DNA of 64,000 nucleotides from Chitinophagales bacterium (GCA_947452995.1 CANGEV010000005.1:62001-126000), one strand, 5' to 3'; shown: positions 32,901-43,483, counted from the stretch's first letter. Numbers and translations are program-made. The notes: generated from the sequence alone by a model not told the origin.

Positions 32901-35518
32901 TTTTCCTTAAGTATCTTTTTCATTTCAGCTAACTTCATCAAGGCTTCAACAGGAGTTAAAGTATTAATATCAATATTCGTAATTGCCTCTTCTAAAGCTT
33001 TATTCTTTTGTACGCTTGAATCAAAAATGCTCAATTGCATCTGCGGTGGGAGCTGTTGCAAATTTTGACGAGTTTGTTCGTTGATACTTTTAGCCTCCAA
33101 TTGATGCATTATTTCATTCGCTCTATTAATCAATCCTGTTGGCATTCCTGCCATTTTTGCAACTTGAATACCAAAGCTATGCTGCGAACCTCCTTCTTTT
33201 AATTTTCTTAGGAAAATAATTTTGTTTTCGGCTTCACGTACACTAACATTAAAATTTTTAATTCTAAGGTAAGAATCTGCTAGCTCCGTTAATTCATGAT
33301 AATGCGTCGCAAACAGTGTTTTAGCCTTTGCATTGCCGTGATTATGTAAATACTCAACGATACTCCATGCAATACTAATTCCATCATAGGTTGAAGTCCC
33401 TCTACCAATTTCATCCAATAATATTAAACTATCATTCGATAAATTATTCAAGATACTGGCAGTCTCATTCATCTCTACCATGAACGTCGACTCACCACTA
33501 CTAATATTATCTGACGCCCCAACCCGTGTAAATATTTTATCTACAATAGATATGCTTGCAGCACTTGCTGGTACAAACGAACCTATTTGTGCTAACAAAA
33601 CAATTAAAGCTGTTTGTCTTAATAAAGCTGATTTACCAGCCATATTCGGACCTGTAATAATAATTATTTGTTGTTTCTCTTGATCCAAATAAACATCATT
33701 CGGGACATAACTTTCTCCAATTGGCAACTGTTTTTCAATGACAGGATGTCTACCTTCCTTAATATCTAATTTACCGTCATTCGTAAGTATAGGCTGACTA
33801 TAATTATTTTCTTTGGCAACCTTGGAGAAACACAGTAAACAATCCAATTGGGCCAATAAATGTGCGTTACGTTGAATGGTGGCAACATATTCACCCATCT
33901 TAAGCACTAAATCATTATACAATCGAGTTTCGATGGCTAAAATCTTTTCTTCGGCACCTAAAATTTTCTCTTCAAAATGCTTCAACTCATCGGTAATATA
34001 ACGCTCTGCATTGGTTAGCGTTTGTTTACGAACCCATTCAGCAGGTACTTTTGATTTGTGAACATTGGTAACTTCTAAATAATAACCAAACACATTATTA
34101 AATCCAACTTTCAAAGAACTAATGCCTGTTTCTTCACTAGCTTTAGTTTGCATCTGCAATAAGTAATCTTTGGAGGAAGTGGAAATCGCACGTAAATCAT
34201 CTAGTTCGGCATTTACACCATTCTTAATAACATTACACTTATTTAAAAGCATCGGAGCATCTTCCATCATGGTAAGTTCCAATATTTCTATTAATGTAGC
34301 GCAAGGGTCTAATTTATCTGTGATTAGTTGAACTGCTTTTTGATTAACGGGTTTACAAGCTTCTTTTACTTGTTGGACAGCCATTAATGCTCGCTTTAAA
34401 TGGACCACCTCACGAGGATTGATTCGTCCTAATGGAACCTTAGAAATTAGACGTTCTAAATCTCCGACTTGCTTTAATTGTTGGAGAATGTCCTCCGTTT
34501 GTTCTTCATGATTTATAAAATGCGCAACAACTTCTTGGCGTTGATTAATGGAATCAATATCCTTCAGAGGAAGCATTAGCCAACGTCTCAATAAACGTGC
34601 ACCCATTGGTGATACTGTTTTATCGATGATATCAATTAACGTAACACCATCCCGGTGAGGGGTGTCTATTAATTCAAGATTACGAGCTGTAAACTTATCA
34701 AGCCACACATATTTATCTTCAGCAATTCGACTTACGGTAGCAATATGTTTAATATCATTATGCTCTGTTTCTTTAAGATAATGTAAGACAGCTCCGGCAG
34801 CTATAATTCCTTGCGTCAATTCTTCAACACCAAATCCTTTCAAAGATTGAGTTTGAAAATGTCGTAGCATTAAGTCACGCGTATAATCCAATTGGCAGGT
34901 CCAATCTTCTAATAAAAAGGTATAATGACCGCCATTTAATTTTTGTTGTCCGAAATCCTTAAAAGCTTTGGAATATATCACCTCTGCTGGTCTAAAACTT
35001 TGCAGTAATTTTTCGATGTGCGACAAATTACCTTGCGCCAACAGAAATTCTCCGGTACTGATGTCTAGAAAAGAAATACCAATTTCATAATGATTAGCTT
35101 TTTCAGGTGAAAAACCTGTTGGAAAAGCAATCGCACAAAGGAAATTATTTCGTTGCTGATTTAATATTTTATCATTGTAGGTGACACCGGGCGTAACCAA
35201 TTCAGTAACTCCGCGCTTGACAATCGTTTTGGTTAATTTAGGATCTTCTAATTGATCACAAATTGCAACACGATAGCCGGCTTTTACCAATTTAGGCAAA
35301 TAAGCATCAAGAGAATGGTGCGGAAATCCCGCCAATTCGATATGAGACGCAGAGCCATTTGCTCTTTTCGTTAAAACAATTCCAAGTACTTTGGAGGCTA
35401 TAACAGCATCCTGACTAAAGGTTTCATAAAAATCTCCTACTCTAAAAAGTAAAACAGCATCAGGATATTTAGCCTTTATGCTGTTATATTGTTTCATCAA
35501 CGGGGTCTCCTTACTCAT
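32897..35518 (-). CDS. mutS: DNA mismatch repair protein MutS
   Basis: 873 residues from the ATG at 35518, which gives the standard N-terminus KETPLMKQYNSIKAKYPD and the mismatch-binding loop FRVGDFYETF; the frame extends 57 bases upstream without conservation. The ATPase domain has Walker A GPNMAGKSALLRQ (about residue 620), the family STFMVEMNETASIL loop, Walker B LILLDEIGRGTSTYDG, and FATHYHELTELA. A C-terminal helical tail is present. MutS recognises mismatches and starts repair with MutL. A perfect -7 box ends 6 bases before this start. Confidence 0.97.
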   Translation of the reverse strand: MSKETPLMKQYNSIKAKYPDAVLLFRVGDFYETFSQDAVIASKVLGIVLTKRANGSASHIELAGFPHHSLDAYLPKLVKAGYRVAICDQLEDPKLTKTIVKRGVTELVTPGVTYNDKILNQQRNNFLCAIAFPTGFSPEKANHYEIGISFLDISTGEFLLAQGNLSHIEKLLQSFRPAEVIYSKAFKDFGQQKLNGGHYTFLLEDWTCQLDYTRDLMLRHFQTQSLKGFGVEELTQGIIAAGAVLHYLKETEHNDIKHIATVSRIAEDKYVWLDKFTARNLELIDTPHRDGVTLIDIIDKTVSPMGARLLRRWLMLPLKDIDSINQRQEVVAHFINHEEQTEDILQQLKQVGDLERLISKVPLGRINPREVVHLKRALMAVQQVKEACKPVNQKAVQLITDKLDPCATLIEILELTMMEDAPMLLNKCNVIKNGVNAELDDLRAISTSSKDYLLQMQTKASEETGISSLKVGFNNVFGYYLEVTNVHKSKVPAEWVRKQTLTNAERYITDELKHFEEKILGAEEKILAIETRLYNDLVLKMGEYVATIQRNAHLLAQLDCLLCFSKVAKENNYSQPILTNDGKLDIKEGRHPVIEKQLPIGESYVPNDVYLDQEKQQIIIITGPNMAGKSALLRQTALIVLLAQIGSFVPASAASISIVDKIFTRVGASDNISSGESTFMVEMNETASILNNLSNDSLILLDEIGRGTSTYDGISIAWSIVEYLHNHGNAKAKTLFATHYHELTELADSYLRIKNFNVSVREAENKIIFLRKLKEGGSQHSFGIQVAKMAGMPTGLINRANEIMHQLEAKSINEQTRQNLQQLPPQMQLSIFDSSVQKNKALEEAITNIDINTLTPVEALMKLAEMKKILKEN

Positions 35519-35524
35519 AACAAA

Positions 35525-35532
35525 CAAAATTA
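35525..35532 (-). promoter_or_regulatory. -7 promoter box of mutS
   Basis: The minus strand reads TAATTTTG, a perfect match, ending 6 bases before the ATG at 35518. It supports the shorter MutS start. The remaining spacer to rpoC (to 35741) is AT-rich and shows no gene. Confidence 0.5.
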
Positions 35533-35741
35533 AGGATTGATTTCGGGATTTAAGTATAAAATTCCAAACCATCAAAAAAAATGTTGAAAACTCTTATAAG
35601 CTTGTAATTCAATTAATTAACAAAGTTAGATTAAAGTCAAAACTCAAACCAATCAACTCGTTACGAAGCATTCTTACTATTAACTGATAATGAACTATTT
35701 AGCATTAAAATGAAATTTCTTAAATAAAATTGGATATACTA

Positions 35742-35773
35742 TTGTGAATTCCAATTCTTTTTCGTTACTTTTG
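35742..35773 (+). promoter_or_regulatory. Promoter of rpoC
   Basis: TTG (35742-35744), a 21-base spacer, then perfect -7 box TACTTTTG (35766-35773), 19 bases before the rpoC ATG. Indicates independent transcription of rpoC. Confidence 0.65.
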
Positions 35774-35792
35774 CCGACTATTTTTACCAACC

Positions 35793-38700
35793 ATGGCTAT
35801 AAAGAAAGATCCTAAAATCAAAAGCAATTTCACGCGTATTTCCATTGGTTTGGCTTCCCCAGACTCCATTTTGGAGAAATCTCATGGCGAGATTTTGAAG
35901 CCCGAAACAATCAACTATCGTACTTATAAACCTGAACGTGACGGGTTATTCTGCGAACGTATTTTCGGACCTGTAAAGGATTACGAATGTTTCTGCGGAA
36001 AGTATAAGCGTATACGTTATCGCGGTATTGTTTGCGATCGTTGCGGCGTTGAAGTAACAGAAAAGAAAGTTCGTCGTGAACGTATGGGACACATCAAATT
36101 GGTGGTTCCTGTGGTTCATATCTGGTATTTCAAATCATTGCCTAACAAAATTGGCTACCTATTAGGTATGTCATCTAAGAAGTTAGAAATGATTGTCTAC
36201 TACGAACGTTTCGTAGTTATTAATCCAGGTCTGTTCCTAAACAACCCTGATGCACCTAAGCGTGAAGCTGAGGCTGGCACTAAAGAAAAAGTAGGTATCA
36301 ACAAGTACGAATTGTTGACCGAAGAAGAATATATCGAATGTTTGGAAAAACTACCAAAGGACAATCAGTTCTTGGATGATAAAGATCCAAATAAATTCGT
36401 AGCTAAAATGGGTGCTGAAGCAGTTCAACACTTATTAGCTGACTTAGAATTAGACAAATTAGCAGCTGAATTGCGTAATCAAGCAGCTACTGAAACGTCT
36501 CAACAACGTAAAGCAGAAGCACTAAAACGTCTAGGCGTTGTAGAAAGCTTCCGTGAGGCAAACACAAAATTTGAAAACCGCCCTGAATGGATGTGTGTTC
36601 AATATTTGCCAGTTGTTCCACCAGAATTACGTCCTCTTGTACCTTTAGATGGTGGTCGTTTCGCGTCATCCGATTTGAACGATCTATACCGTCGTGTAAT
36701 CATTCGTAATAATCGTTTGAAGCGTTTGATTGAAATCAAGGCTCCTGATGTAATCTTGCGTAATGAAAAACGTATGTTACAAGAGTCTGTTGACTCTTTA
36801 TTCGACAATAGCCGTAAATCTAACGCTGTAAAAGCAGAAGGTGGTCGTGCATTGAAATCATTATCCGATGTTTTGAAAGGTAAACAAGGTCGTTTCCGTC
36901 AAAACTTGTTAGGTAAGCGTGTTGACTACTCTGGTCGTTCTGTAATTGTCGTTGGTCCTGAATTAAAACTACATGAGTGTGGTTTACCTAAGGATATGGC
37001 AGCAGAATTGTTCAAGCCATTTATTATTCGTAAATTGCTAGAACGTGGTGTAGTTAAAACTGTTAAGTCTGCAAAGAAATTAGTAGACCGTAAAGAGGCA
37101 ATCGTTTGGGATATCCTAGAAAATATTTTGAAGGGCCATCCAGTAATGCTAAACCGTGCCCCAACATTGCACCGTTTATCCATTCAAGCTTTCCAACCGC
37201 GTTTGGTAGAAGGTAAAGCGATTCGCCTTCACCCTCTTGTTACTACAGCCTTCAACGCCGATTTTGACGGTGACCAGATGGCGGTTCACGTGCCTTTAAG
37301 TCACGCCGCAATTTTGGAAGCCCAATTATTGATGTTGGCTGCACATAATATCTTGAACCCGCAAAACGGTTCTCCAATTACACTTCCTTCACAGGACATG
37401 GTCTTGGGCTTGTATTATATTACTAAGTCTAAGAAAACAACTGATACAGAAATTATCAAAGGTGAAGGCAAAGCTTTCTACTCTGCTGAAGAAGTTATCA
37501 TTGCATACAATGAAGGTGCTGTTAACCTACACGCCAATATTCGTGTTAAAGCGAATGTGCGTGAGAACGGAGAATTAGTAAATAAATTGATTGAAACTAC
37601 TGTAGGTCGTGTACTATTCAACCAACACGTACCTGAGGAAGTAGGATTTATCAATGCCTTATTAACGAAGAAATCACTTCGTGAAATCATCGGTGGTATC
37701 ATCAAACAAACTGATATCCCTCGTACTGCGAAGTTCTTGGATGAAATCAAAGATCTTGGTTTCCGTATGGCCTTCCGTGGCGGTTTGTCGTTTAACCTTG
37801 ATGACGTACGTATCCCTGAAATTAAAGAGAAATTATTGACGGATGCACAAACAGAAGTTGATGATATCTGGAATAACTATAACATGGGTCTAATCACCAA
37901 CAACGAGCGTTACAACGCAGTTATTGACGTTTGGAACTCTGTGAATAACCGCTTGACAGAAACCTTAATCAAGGAATTGTCTAGCGATAAGCAAGGATTC
38001 AATTCTGTTTACATGATGTTGGATTCCGGAGCCCGTGGTAGTAAAGAACAGATCAAACAGTTAGGTGGTATTCGTGGATTGATGCAAAAACCTCGTAAAT
38101 CAGGCTCTACGGGAGCAGAGATCATCGAGAATCCAATCTTGGCAAACTTGAAAGAAGGTTTGAGCGTATTGGAATACTTCATCTCAACCCACGGTGCGCG
38201 TAAAGGTTTGGCGGATACAGCCTTGAAAACAGCCGATGCGGGTTATTTGACTCGTCGTTTGGTGGACGTTGCTCAAGACGTTGTTATTAACGAAGTTGAC
38301 TGTGGTACCTTACGTGGTATTTACACAACTGCTTTGAAAGAAAATGAAGATGTTATCGAACCATTATACGATCGTATCATTGGTAGAACTTCTCTTCAAG
38401 ATGTATACCATCCTGATACAAACGAAATCATCGTTCATGCAGGAACTGAAATAAACGATACATACGGTAAAGCAATCGAAGCTGCCGGTGTTGAAGGTGT
38501 AGAAATTCGCTCTGTATTAACTTGCGAAAGCAAACAAGGTGTATGTGCTAAATGTTATGGTGTAAACTTAGCAACAGGACGTACAGCAGAAAAAGGTGAT
38601 TCTGTAGGTATCATCGCAGCACAGTCAATTGGTGAACCAGGAACGCAGTTAACACTTCGTACCTTCCACCAAGGTGGTGCGGCGGGTAACATCGCAACTG

Positions 38701-40145
38701 AATCGCAATTGACCGCTAAATTCGAAGGTACTATTCAATTCGACTCTATCCGTTCTGTAGATTATACAAGCAACGATGGCGAAAAAGTAAAAGTAGTATT
38801 AAGTCGTGGTGGTGAAACACGTATCCTTGAAAAAGGAACTGACAAAGTTCTTATCATCAATAATATCCCTTATGGTGCTACCTTAAACGTTAAGGAAGGC
38901 CAAAAAGTAAATAAAGGTGATTTGATTTGTAAATGGGATCCATTTAATGCCGTTATCGTTTCCGAATTATCAGGTAAGGTTCGCTTCTCTGATATCGTAG
39001 AAAGTATTACTTTCCGTGAAGAAACCGATGAACAAACAGGCTTTAAAGAAAAGGTAATCATTGAGTCTCGTGATAAAACAAAGATTCCTACATTGGAAAT
39101 CCACGCTAAAGGAGCTCAAGAGCCTAAGAAATACAATATGCCAGTTGGTGCTCACATCGCTGTAGAAGATGGTGATGAAGTAAAATCTGGTCAAATCATT
39201 GTAAAAATCCCTCGTACTGTAGGTAAAACAAAAGATATAACCGGTGGTCTTCCGCGTGTAACAGAATTGTTCGAAGCACGTAACCCTTCTAACCCAGCGG
39301 TTGTTACCGAAGTAGATGGTGTTGTAACTTTAGGTGGTGTTAAACGTGGTAATAAAGAAATCACAATTGAAACTAAAGATGGCGATAAACGCAAATATTT
39401 AGTTCCTTTAACTAAACATATCCTAGTTAATGATGGTGACTTTATACGCGCAGGTGAGCCATTAAGTGATGGTTCAATCACTCCGAACGATATCTTAGAT
39501 ATCAAAGGACCATTCGCTGTTCAAGAATACATCGTTAACGAAATTCAAGAAGTATACCGTATTCAGGGTGTTAAAATCAATGATAAACACATCGAAACGA
39601 TTGTACGTCAAATGATGCGTAAAGTATTGATTGAAGATAGTGGTGACACTACTTTCCTTGAAGGTGAAGCAGTTGATCGCTTAGAATTTATCGAAGAAAA
39701 CGATAAGTTGATCGAATTGAAACGCGTTACTGACGCCGGAGATAGCAAAAACGTATTAGTAGGTGAATTAATTCACATTCGCAAATTACGTGATGAAAAC
39801 TCTTCATTGAAACGTGCCGATAAAGCACTCGTTCAATATGAGGACGCAAAACCTGCTACTTCTAGTCCGTTATTACTTGGTATCACGCGTGCTTCCTTAG
39901 GTACTACTAGTTGGATCTCAGCAGCATCGTTCCAAGAAACAACTAAAGTATTGTCACAAGCATCTATCGCTGGTAAGACAGACTTTATGCGTGGCTTGAA
40001 AGAAAATGTTATCGTGGGTCACTTGATCCCTGCAGGTACTGGTCTTCGTGAATACGACGATTTAGTAGTAGGTTCTCAAGAAGAATACGATCGTTTGATG
40101 GCTACTAAGAAAGATGTTTATGTAGCACCAGTTGAAGAGGAATAG
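35793..40145 (+). CDS. rpoC: DNA-directed RNA polymerase subunit beta'
   Basis: 1450 residues, full length. Motifs in order: N-terminal zinc ribbon (CFCGKYK...CDRCG), [14 protein letters not shown], the catalytic magnesium loop NADFDGD at 488-494, bridge helix and [12 protein letters not shown], the second zinc site (C...CAKCYG), and the trigger loop [18 protein letters not shown]. It is the catalytic subunit of RNA polymerase. Codon use is visibly biased to preferred codons (CGT, GGT, many AAG-free Lys), as for highly expressed genes. Odd point: rpoB is not upstream; mutS lies there on the other strand, and rpoC has its own promoter and terminator. Confidence 0.98.
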   Translation: MAIKKDPKIKSNFTRISIGLASPDSILEKSHGEILKPETINYRTYKPERDGLFCERIFGPVKDYECFCGKYKRIRYRGIVCDRCGVEVTEKKVRRERMGHIKLVVPVVHIWYFKSLPNKIGYLLGMSSKKLEMIVYYERFVVINPGLFLNNPDAPKREAEAGTKEKVGINKYELLTEEEYIECLEKLPKDNQFLDDKDPNKFVAKMGAEAVQHLLADLELDKLAAELRNQAATETSQQRKAEALKRLGVVESFREANTKFENRPEWMCVQYLPVVPPELRPLVPLDGGRFASSDLNDLYRRVIIRNNRLKRLIEIKAPDVILRNEKRMLQESVDSLFDNSRKSNAVKAEGGRALKSLSDVLKGKQGRFRQNLLGKRVDYSGRSVIVVGPELKLHECGLPKDMAAELFKPFIIRKLLERGVVKTVKSAKKLVDRKEAIVWDILENILKGHPVMLNRAPTLHRLSIQAFQPRLVEGKAIRLHPLVTTAFNADFDGDQMAVHVPLSHAAILEAQLLMLAAHNILNPQNGSPITLPSQDMVLGLYYITKSKKTTDTEIIKGEGKAFYSAEEVIIAYNEGAVNLHANIRVKANVRENGELVNKLIETTVGRVLFNQHVPEEVGFINALLTKKSLREIIGGIIKQTDIPRTAKFLDEIKDLGFRMAFRGGLSFNLDDVRIPEIKEKLLTDAQTEVDDIWNNYNMGLITNNERYNAVIDVWNSVNNRLTETLIKELSSDKQGFNSVYMMLDSGARGSKEQIKQLGGIRGLMQKPRKSGSTGAEIIENPILANLKEGLSVLEYFISTHGARKGLADTALKTADAGYLTRRLVDVAQDVVINEVDCGTLRGIYTTALKENEDVIEPLYDRIIGRTSLQDVYHPDTNEIIVHAGTEINDTYGKAIEAAGVEGVEIRSVLTCESKQGVCAKCYGVNLATGRTAEKGDSVGIIAAQSIGEPGTQLTLRTFHQGGAAGNIATESQLTAKFEGTIQFDSIRSVDYTSNDGEKVKVVLSRGGETRILEKGTDKVLIINNIPYGATLNVKEGQKVNKGDLICKWDPFNAVIVSELSGKVRFSDIVESITFREETDEQTGFKEKVIIESRDKTKIPTLEIHAKGAQEPKKYNMPVGAHIAVEDGDEVKSGQIIVKIPRTVGKTKDITGGLPRVTELFEARNPSNPAVVTEVDGVVTLGGVKRGNKEITIETKDGDKRKYLVPLTKHILVNDGDFIRAGEPLSDGSITPNDILDIKGPFAVQEYIVNEIQEVYRIQGVKINDKHIETIVRQMMRKVLIEDSGDTTFLEGEAVDRLEFIEENDKLIELKRVTDAGDSKNVLVGELIHIRKLRDENSSLKRADKALVQYEDAKPATSSPLLLGITRASLGTTSWISAASFQETTKVLSQASIAGKTDFMRGLKENVIVGHLIPAGTGLREYDDLVVGSQEEYDRLMATKKDVYVAPVEEE

Positions 40146-40162
40146 TCTTCTTAATTAGATAC

Positions 40163-40199
40163 AAAAAAGCCGCATTGATAACAATGCGGCTTTTTTATT
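40163..40199 (+). terminator. Intrinsic terminator of rpoC
   Basis: AAAAAAGCCGCATTG (40163-40177) pairs perfectly with CAATGCGGCTTTTTT (40182-40196), loop ATAA; the T-run follows. The stem is symmetrical with A/T arms, so it may also work in the opposite direction. Confidence 0.92.
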
Positions 40200-40242
40200 T
40201 CAATACAATCTCAAAAATCAAATCAAAATAACTGACTATAAT

Positions 40243-40275
40243 AAAAAAAGCCCCTACGAATGTAGAGGCTTTTAT
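40243..40275 (-). terminator. Intrinsic terminator of the Cys-rich peptide gene
   Basis: On the minus strand GCCTCTAC and GTAGGGGC (40269-40262 and 40257-40250) form an 8-bp stem with one T-G wobble, followed by seven T. It lies just after the stop codon at 40292. Confidence 0.85.
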
Positions 40276-40291
40276 AGTTGTACAACAACAA

Positions 40292-40480
40292 TTACTTTTT
40301 CTCTTGTGCTGGTTCAGCTTTTTTATCTTTATCACAAGTACCACTTGATTTCTTGCAACAAGATTTTTGTTCTTTCTTGCAACAAGCCTTCTTTTCAGTT
40401 GCTTGTGCTGACTGTGTTTGAGCCATTGAAGCTACAGACAAACCTAAGAATAATGCTGATAAAACTAATGCCTTTTTCAT
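40292..40480 (-). CDS. Small secreted Cys/Lys-rich peptide
   Basis: 62 residues. A clean signal peptide (MKKALVLSALFLGLSVASMA, cleavage near SMA-Q) is followed by a mature part of about 41 residues that is rich in Lys and contains five cysteines: KACCKKE, KSCCKKS, GTCDK. The paired Cys-Cys-Lys-Lys units suggest metal binding or disulfide cross-linking in the periplasm or outside; no known family is recognised. The gene has its own terminator and a promoter-like element 25 bases upstream, so it is a real independent unit rather than a chance frame. Confidence 0.8.
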   Translation of the reverse strand: MKKALVLSALFLGLSVASMAQTQSAQATEKKACCKKEQKSCCKKSSGTCDKDKKAEPAQEKK

Positions 40481-40505
40481 ACTTGTAGAGTTTAATATTG
40501 TTAGT

Positions 40506-40536
40506 TAAAGTTAATCAATTTGAAATGTAAAAACAA
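40506..40536 (-). promoter_or_regulatory. Promoter of the Cys-rich peptide gene
   Basis: On the minus strand TTG (40536-40534), a 20-base spacer, then TAACTTTA (40513-40506; one mismatch from TAnnTTTG), 25 bases before the ATG. Confidence 0.45.
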
Positions 40537-40546
40537 AAAAATTGTG

Positions 40547-41200
40547 TTAAAGAGTCGCTAAAACAGAAAGATTACCTTTTACTACATCACCTATTTTAAC
40601 ATCAATTTGTGTACCCAATGGGAAATATAAATCCACACGAGAACCGAATTTAATAAAGCCAAAATCTTCGCCTTTCTGAACGTTATCACCTTCTTTTACA
40701 TACCAACAAATTCGCTTAGCCAAGGCCCCTGCAACTTGACGAACTAAAATCTCTGCTTTGTTATTTTTAAAAACAACTGTTGTCCTTTCATTTTCAGTAG
40801 AAGATTTAGGATGCCACGCAACAAGATACAATCCTGGATGATATTTAAAGTATGAAATAACTCCTGATATTGGATTGCGATTTACATGCACATTAATTGG
40901 TGACATGAAAACACTGACTTGAATACGTTTGTCTTTGAAATATTCAGGCTCATAAACCTCCTCAATTACTACCACCTTTCCATCAGCCGGAGCAACAACT
41001 TGATTTTCATTGGCCACTACAATTCGTTTTGGGTTTCTGAAAAATTGAGCAATGATAAACCAAAACGACCAAATTAATACGTTAAAAGCCCAGGCTAACC
41101 AAGAAGTATGAATGAATTGACAGACAATGTAAGAAATTGCAATGGTAGTTAACAATAACCCCAATACCCATGCACGACCTTCTTTATGTAAATAGTTCAT
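40547..41200 (-). CDS. psd: Phosphatidylserine decarboxylase proenzyme (short type)
   Basis: 217 residues from the ATG at 41200 (starts MNYLHKEGRAWV); a start 21 bases upstream is possible. Two N-terminal membrane helices (about 11-52), then the catalytic region with ADGKVVVIEEV, SPINVHVNRNP, and the self-cleavage site Gly186-Ser187 in KFGSRVDLYFP, which creates the pyruvoyl group. It makes phosphatidylethanolamine at the inner membrane. It follows the transketolase gene by 10 bases, probably in the same operon. Confidence 0.93.
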   Translation of the reverse strand: MNYLHKEGRAWVLGLLLTTIAISYIVCQFIHTSWLAWAFNVLIWSFWFIIAQFFRNPKRIVVANENQVVAPADGKVVVIEEVYEPEYFKDKRIQVSVFMSPINVHVNRNPISGVISYFKYHPGLYLVAWHPKSSTENERTTVVFKNNKAEILVRQVAGALAKRICWYVKEGDNVQKGEDFGFIKFGSRVDLYFPLGTQIDVKIGDVVKGNLSVLATL

Positions 41201-41210
41201 ATAATTTTTA

Positions 41211-42050
41211 TTAATAATCACCTAAAGTTTCAGGTAATTGGGCTAGGGCATCTGCTAATTGTTTATCGTTTGGAGCTACTCCATGCCATTGGTGGTCGTT
41301 CATCATAAAATCTACACCCGCACCCATAGCAGTTTTCATTAAGATTATTTTAGGCTTTCCATTACCTACAGCAGATTTCGCACGACCAATGATAGCTACA
41401 ATATCAGCCATATCATTCCCATTCATATCGTACGTTTCCCAACCAAAACTTTGAAACTTTGCCTTCAAATCAAGATTAGCCATTACTTTTTCGGTAGGGC
41501 CATCAATTTGCTGACCATTCCAATCAATTGCTGCAATGATATTATCCAATTTATGATGAGCGGCAAATTGTGCTCCTTCCCAAACTTGGCCTTCTTGTAC
41601 TTCTCCATCACCCATTAACACATAGACCAAATTACTGTCGTTCGAAGATTTTTTTGCAATAGCCGCTCCGCAAGCCACACTTAGACCTTGTCCTAAAGAA
41701 CCAGAAGCCATACGTATACCTGGCAAGTGTTCATGCGTAGTTGGATGCCCTTGAAGACGTGTATTAAGCTTTCGGAAACTTGCTAATTCATCGACAGGAA
41801 AGTATCCAGCACGCGCTAAAATCGAATAAAATAAAGGAGAAATATGACCATTGCTTAGGAAGAAAACATCTTCATTCTGCGCATTCATATCGAAGCCCTC
41901 TTTACGATTCATTAGCTCAAAATAAAGGGCAGTAAGGTAATCAGTGCAACCGAGAGAACCTCCTGGGTGACCACTATTTACAGCATGTACCATTCTTAAA
42001 ATATCGCGACGTACTTGACTCGCTATTTCTTTTAAAGCACTAATTTCCAT
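41211..42050 (-). CDS. Transketolase N-terminal subunit (split transketolase)
   Basis: 279 residues, matching the N-terminal (TPP pyrophosphate-binding) half only. Motifs: MVHAVNSGHPGGSLGCTDYL, HPTTHEHLPGIRMASGSLGQGL, and the TPP/Mg site GDGEVQEGQVWEGAQFA...DWN. Split transketolases are normal in many bacteria, with the C-terminal half encoded next door. Here the neighbours are lpd (23-base gap) and psd, and no C-terminal half exists in the window. The protein ends with a normal stop after a conserved domain boundary, so it is not a truncated pseudogene. Pentose phosphate pathway, cytosolic. Confidence 0.92.
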   Translation of the reverse strand: MEISALKEIASQVRRDILRMVHAVNSGHPGGSLGCTDYLTALYFELMNRKEGFDMNAQNEDVFFLSNGHISPLFYSILARAGYFPVDELASFRKLNTRLQGHPTTHEHLPGIRMASGSLGQGLSVACGAAIAKKSSNDSNLVYVLMGDGEVQEGQVWEGAQFAAHHKLDNIIAAIDWNGQQIDGPTEKVMANLDLKAKFQSFGWETYDMNGNDMADIVAIIGRAKSAVGNGKPKIILMKTAMGAGVDFMMNDHQWHGVAPNDKQLADALAQLPETLGDY

Positions 42051-42073
42051 TTTTATTATTTGAGCGAATTAGA

Positions 42074-43459
42074 TTAAATATGAATTACTTCACCATAAGC
42101 AGCGGCAGTAGCCTCCATGATTGCTTCACTCATTGTTGGATGTGGATGAATGGCTTTCAAAATTTCATGACCTGTTGTTTCAAGTTTACGAGCAACAACG
42201 GCTTCGGCAATCATTTCAGTTACGTTAGCACCGATGAAGTGCGCACCTAACCATTCGCCATATTTAGCGTCATAAATAACTTTTACAAAGCCTTCCTTAG
42301 CCCCAGCAGCACTTGCTTTACCACTAGCGACAAATGGGAATTTACCAATTTTAACTTCGTGACCAGCTTTCTTGGCAGCTTCTTCAGTCATACCGACAGA
42401 CGCTATCTCTGGTACGCAATAAGTACAACCAGGAATGTTTGAATAATCTATTTTTTCAGGATGATGACCTGCAATGTATTCAACACATGTGATACCTTCA
42501 GCAGATGCTACGTGCGCTAAAGCTTGCGTAGGCAATAAATCACCAATCGCATAAATACCTGCAACTGATGTTTGATAGAAATCATCAACCACCACTTTAC
42601 CTTTTTCAGTTTTAACACCGACTGTTTCCAAACCAATATTTTCAATATTCGCTTGTACGCCAGCAGCAGACAACAAAACATCCGCTTCTAAAATCACTTC
42701 TCCTTGCGGAGTTTTAACTTTAGCTTTTACGCCAGCACCACTCGTATCTACACTTTCAACAGCAGATTCGGTCATGATGGTCATGCCATATTTACGATAT
42801 AAGCGTTCTAGTTCACGAGAAACATCCGCATCTTCCACAGGAACGATTCGAGGAGCAAATTCAACGATCGTAACTTTAGTTCCAATTGAATTATAGAAAT
42901 ATGCAAATTCAACTCCGATTGCACCAGCGCCCACAATAATCATTGACTTAGGCTGTTCTGGTAATACCATCGCCTCACGGTAGCCGATTACTTTTTTACC
43001 ATCTTGTTTTAAATTTGGCAATTCACGACTGCGTCCGCCAGTAGCCAGAATAATATTTTTACCTTCAATAATCGACTTTTTACCTTCCTTATCTGTTACC
43101 TCAATTTTCTTACCTGGCAATAACTTCGCCGCACCCATCAAGGTCTCTACTTTGTTCTTTTTAAACAAATGCTGAATTCCTTTATTCATTCCAGAAGCAA
43201 CATCGCGACTGCGTTTAACCATTGCCCCAAAATCAGCCTTTGATTCTCCTGCGATGATACCATAGTCAGAAGCATGTTGCAAGTAATTGAAAACCTGAGC
43301 ACTTTTCAGAAGTGCTTTAGTTGGTATACAACCCCAATTTAAGCATACGCCTCCTAATTCAGCTTTTTCAATTACTAACGTTTTTAATCCTAATTGAGAA
43401 GCGCGAATTGCGGCTACATAACCTCCAGGACCACTACCAATGACAACGATATCGTACAT
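42074..43459 (-). CDS. lpdA: Dihydrolipoyl dehydrogenase
   Basis: 461 residues. FAD-binding VIGSGPGGYVAAIRASQLG at the N-terminus, the redox disulfide GGVCLNWGCIPTKALL, the NAD-binding IIVGAGAIGVEFAYFY, and the C-terminal interface with the catalytic His in HPHPTMSEAI. It reoxidises lipoamide in 2-oxo acid dehydrogenase complexes or glycine cleavage. The other complex subunits are not adjacent. A perfect -7 box lies 24 bases before the start, so lpdA heads an operon with the transketolase and psd genes. Confidence 0.96.
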   Translation of the reverse strand: MYDIVVIGSGPGGYVAAIRASQLGLKTLVIEKAELGGVCLNWGCIPTKALLKSAQVFNYLQHASDYGIIAGESKADFGAMVKRSRDVASGMNKGIQHLFKKNKVETLMGAAKLLPGKKIEVTDKEGKKSIIEGKNIILATGGRSRELPNLKQDGKKVIGYREAMVLPEQPKSMIIVGAGAIGVEFAYFYNSIGTKVTIVEFAPRIVPVEDADVSRELERLYRKYGMTIMTESAVESVDTSGAGVKAKVKTPQGEVILEADVLLSAAGVQANIENIGLETVGVKTEKGKVVVDDFYQTSVAGIYAIGDLLPTQALAHVASAEGITCVEYIAGHHPEKIDYSNIPGCTYCVPEIASVGMTEEAAKKAGHEVKIGKFPFVASGKASAAGAKEGFVKVIYDAKYGEWLGAHFIGANVTEMIAEAVVARKLETTGHEILKAIHPHPTMSEAIMEATAAAYGEVIHI

Positions 43460-43483
43460 AATTTAATAATTTTTGTATTTAAG

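Noticed and set aside
32897-35575. Longer MutS start at 35575
   Set aside because: The extra 19 residues are not conserved and the -7 box at 35532-35525 would lie inside the coding region; the start at 35518 gives the standard N-terminus.
35519-35741. Small RNA or tRNA in the mutS-rpoC spacer
   Set aside because: The sequence is AT-rich with no cloverleaf, no stable hairpin and no T-run terminator.
35793-40145. Several antisense open frames of 60-104 codons inside rpoC
   Set aside because: They lie fully within a conserved gene, follow from its codon bias, and have no promoter or family match.
41211-42050. Transketolase as a truncated pseudogene
   Set aside because: The protein ends at the normal boundary of the N-terminal subunit of split transketolases and has intact TPP motifs.
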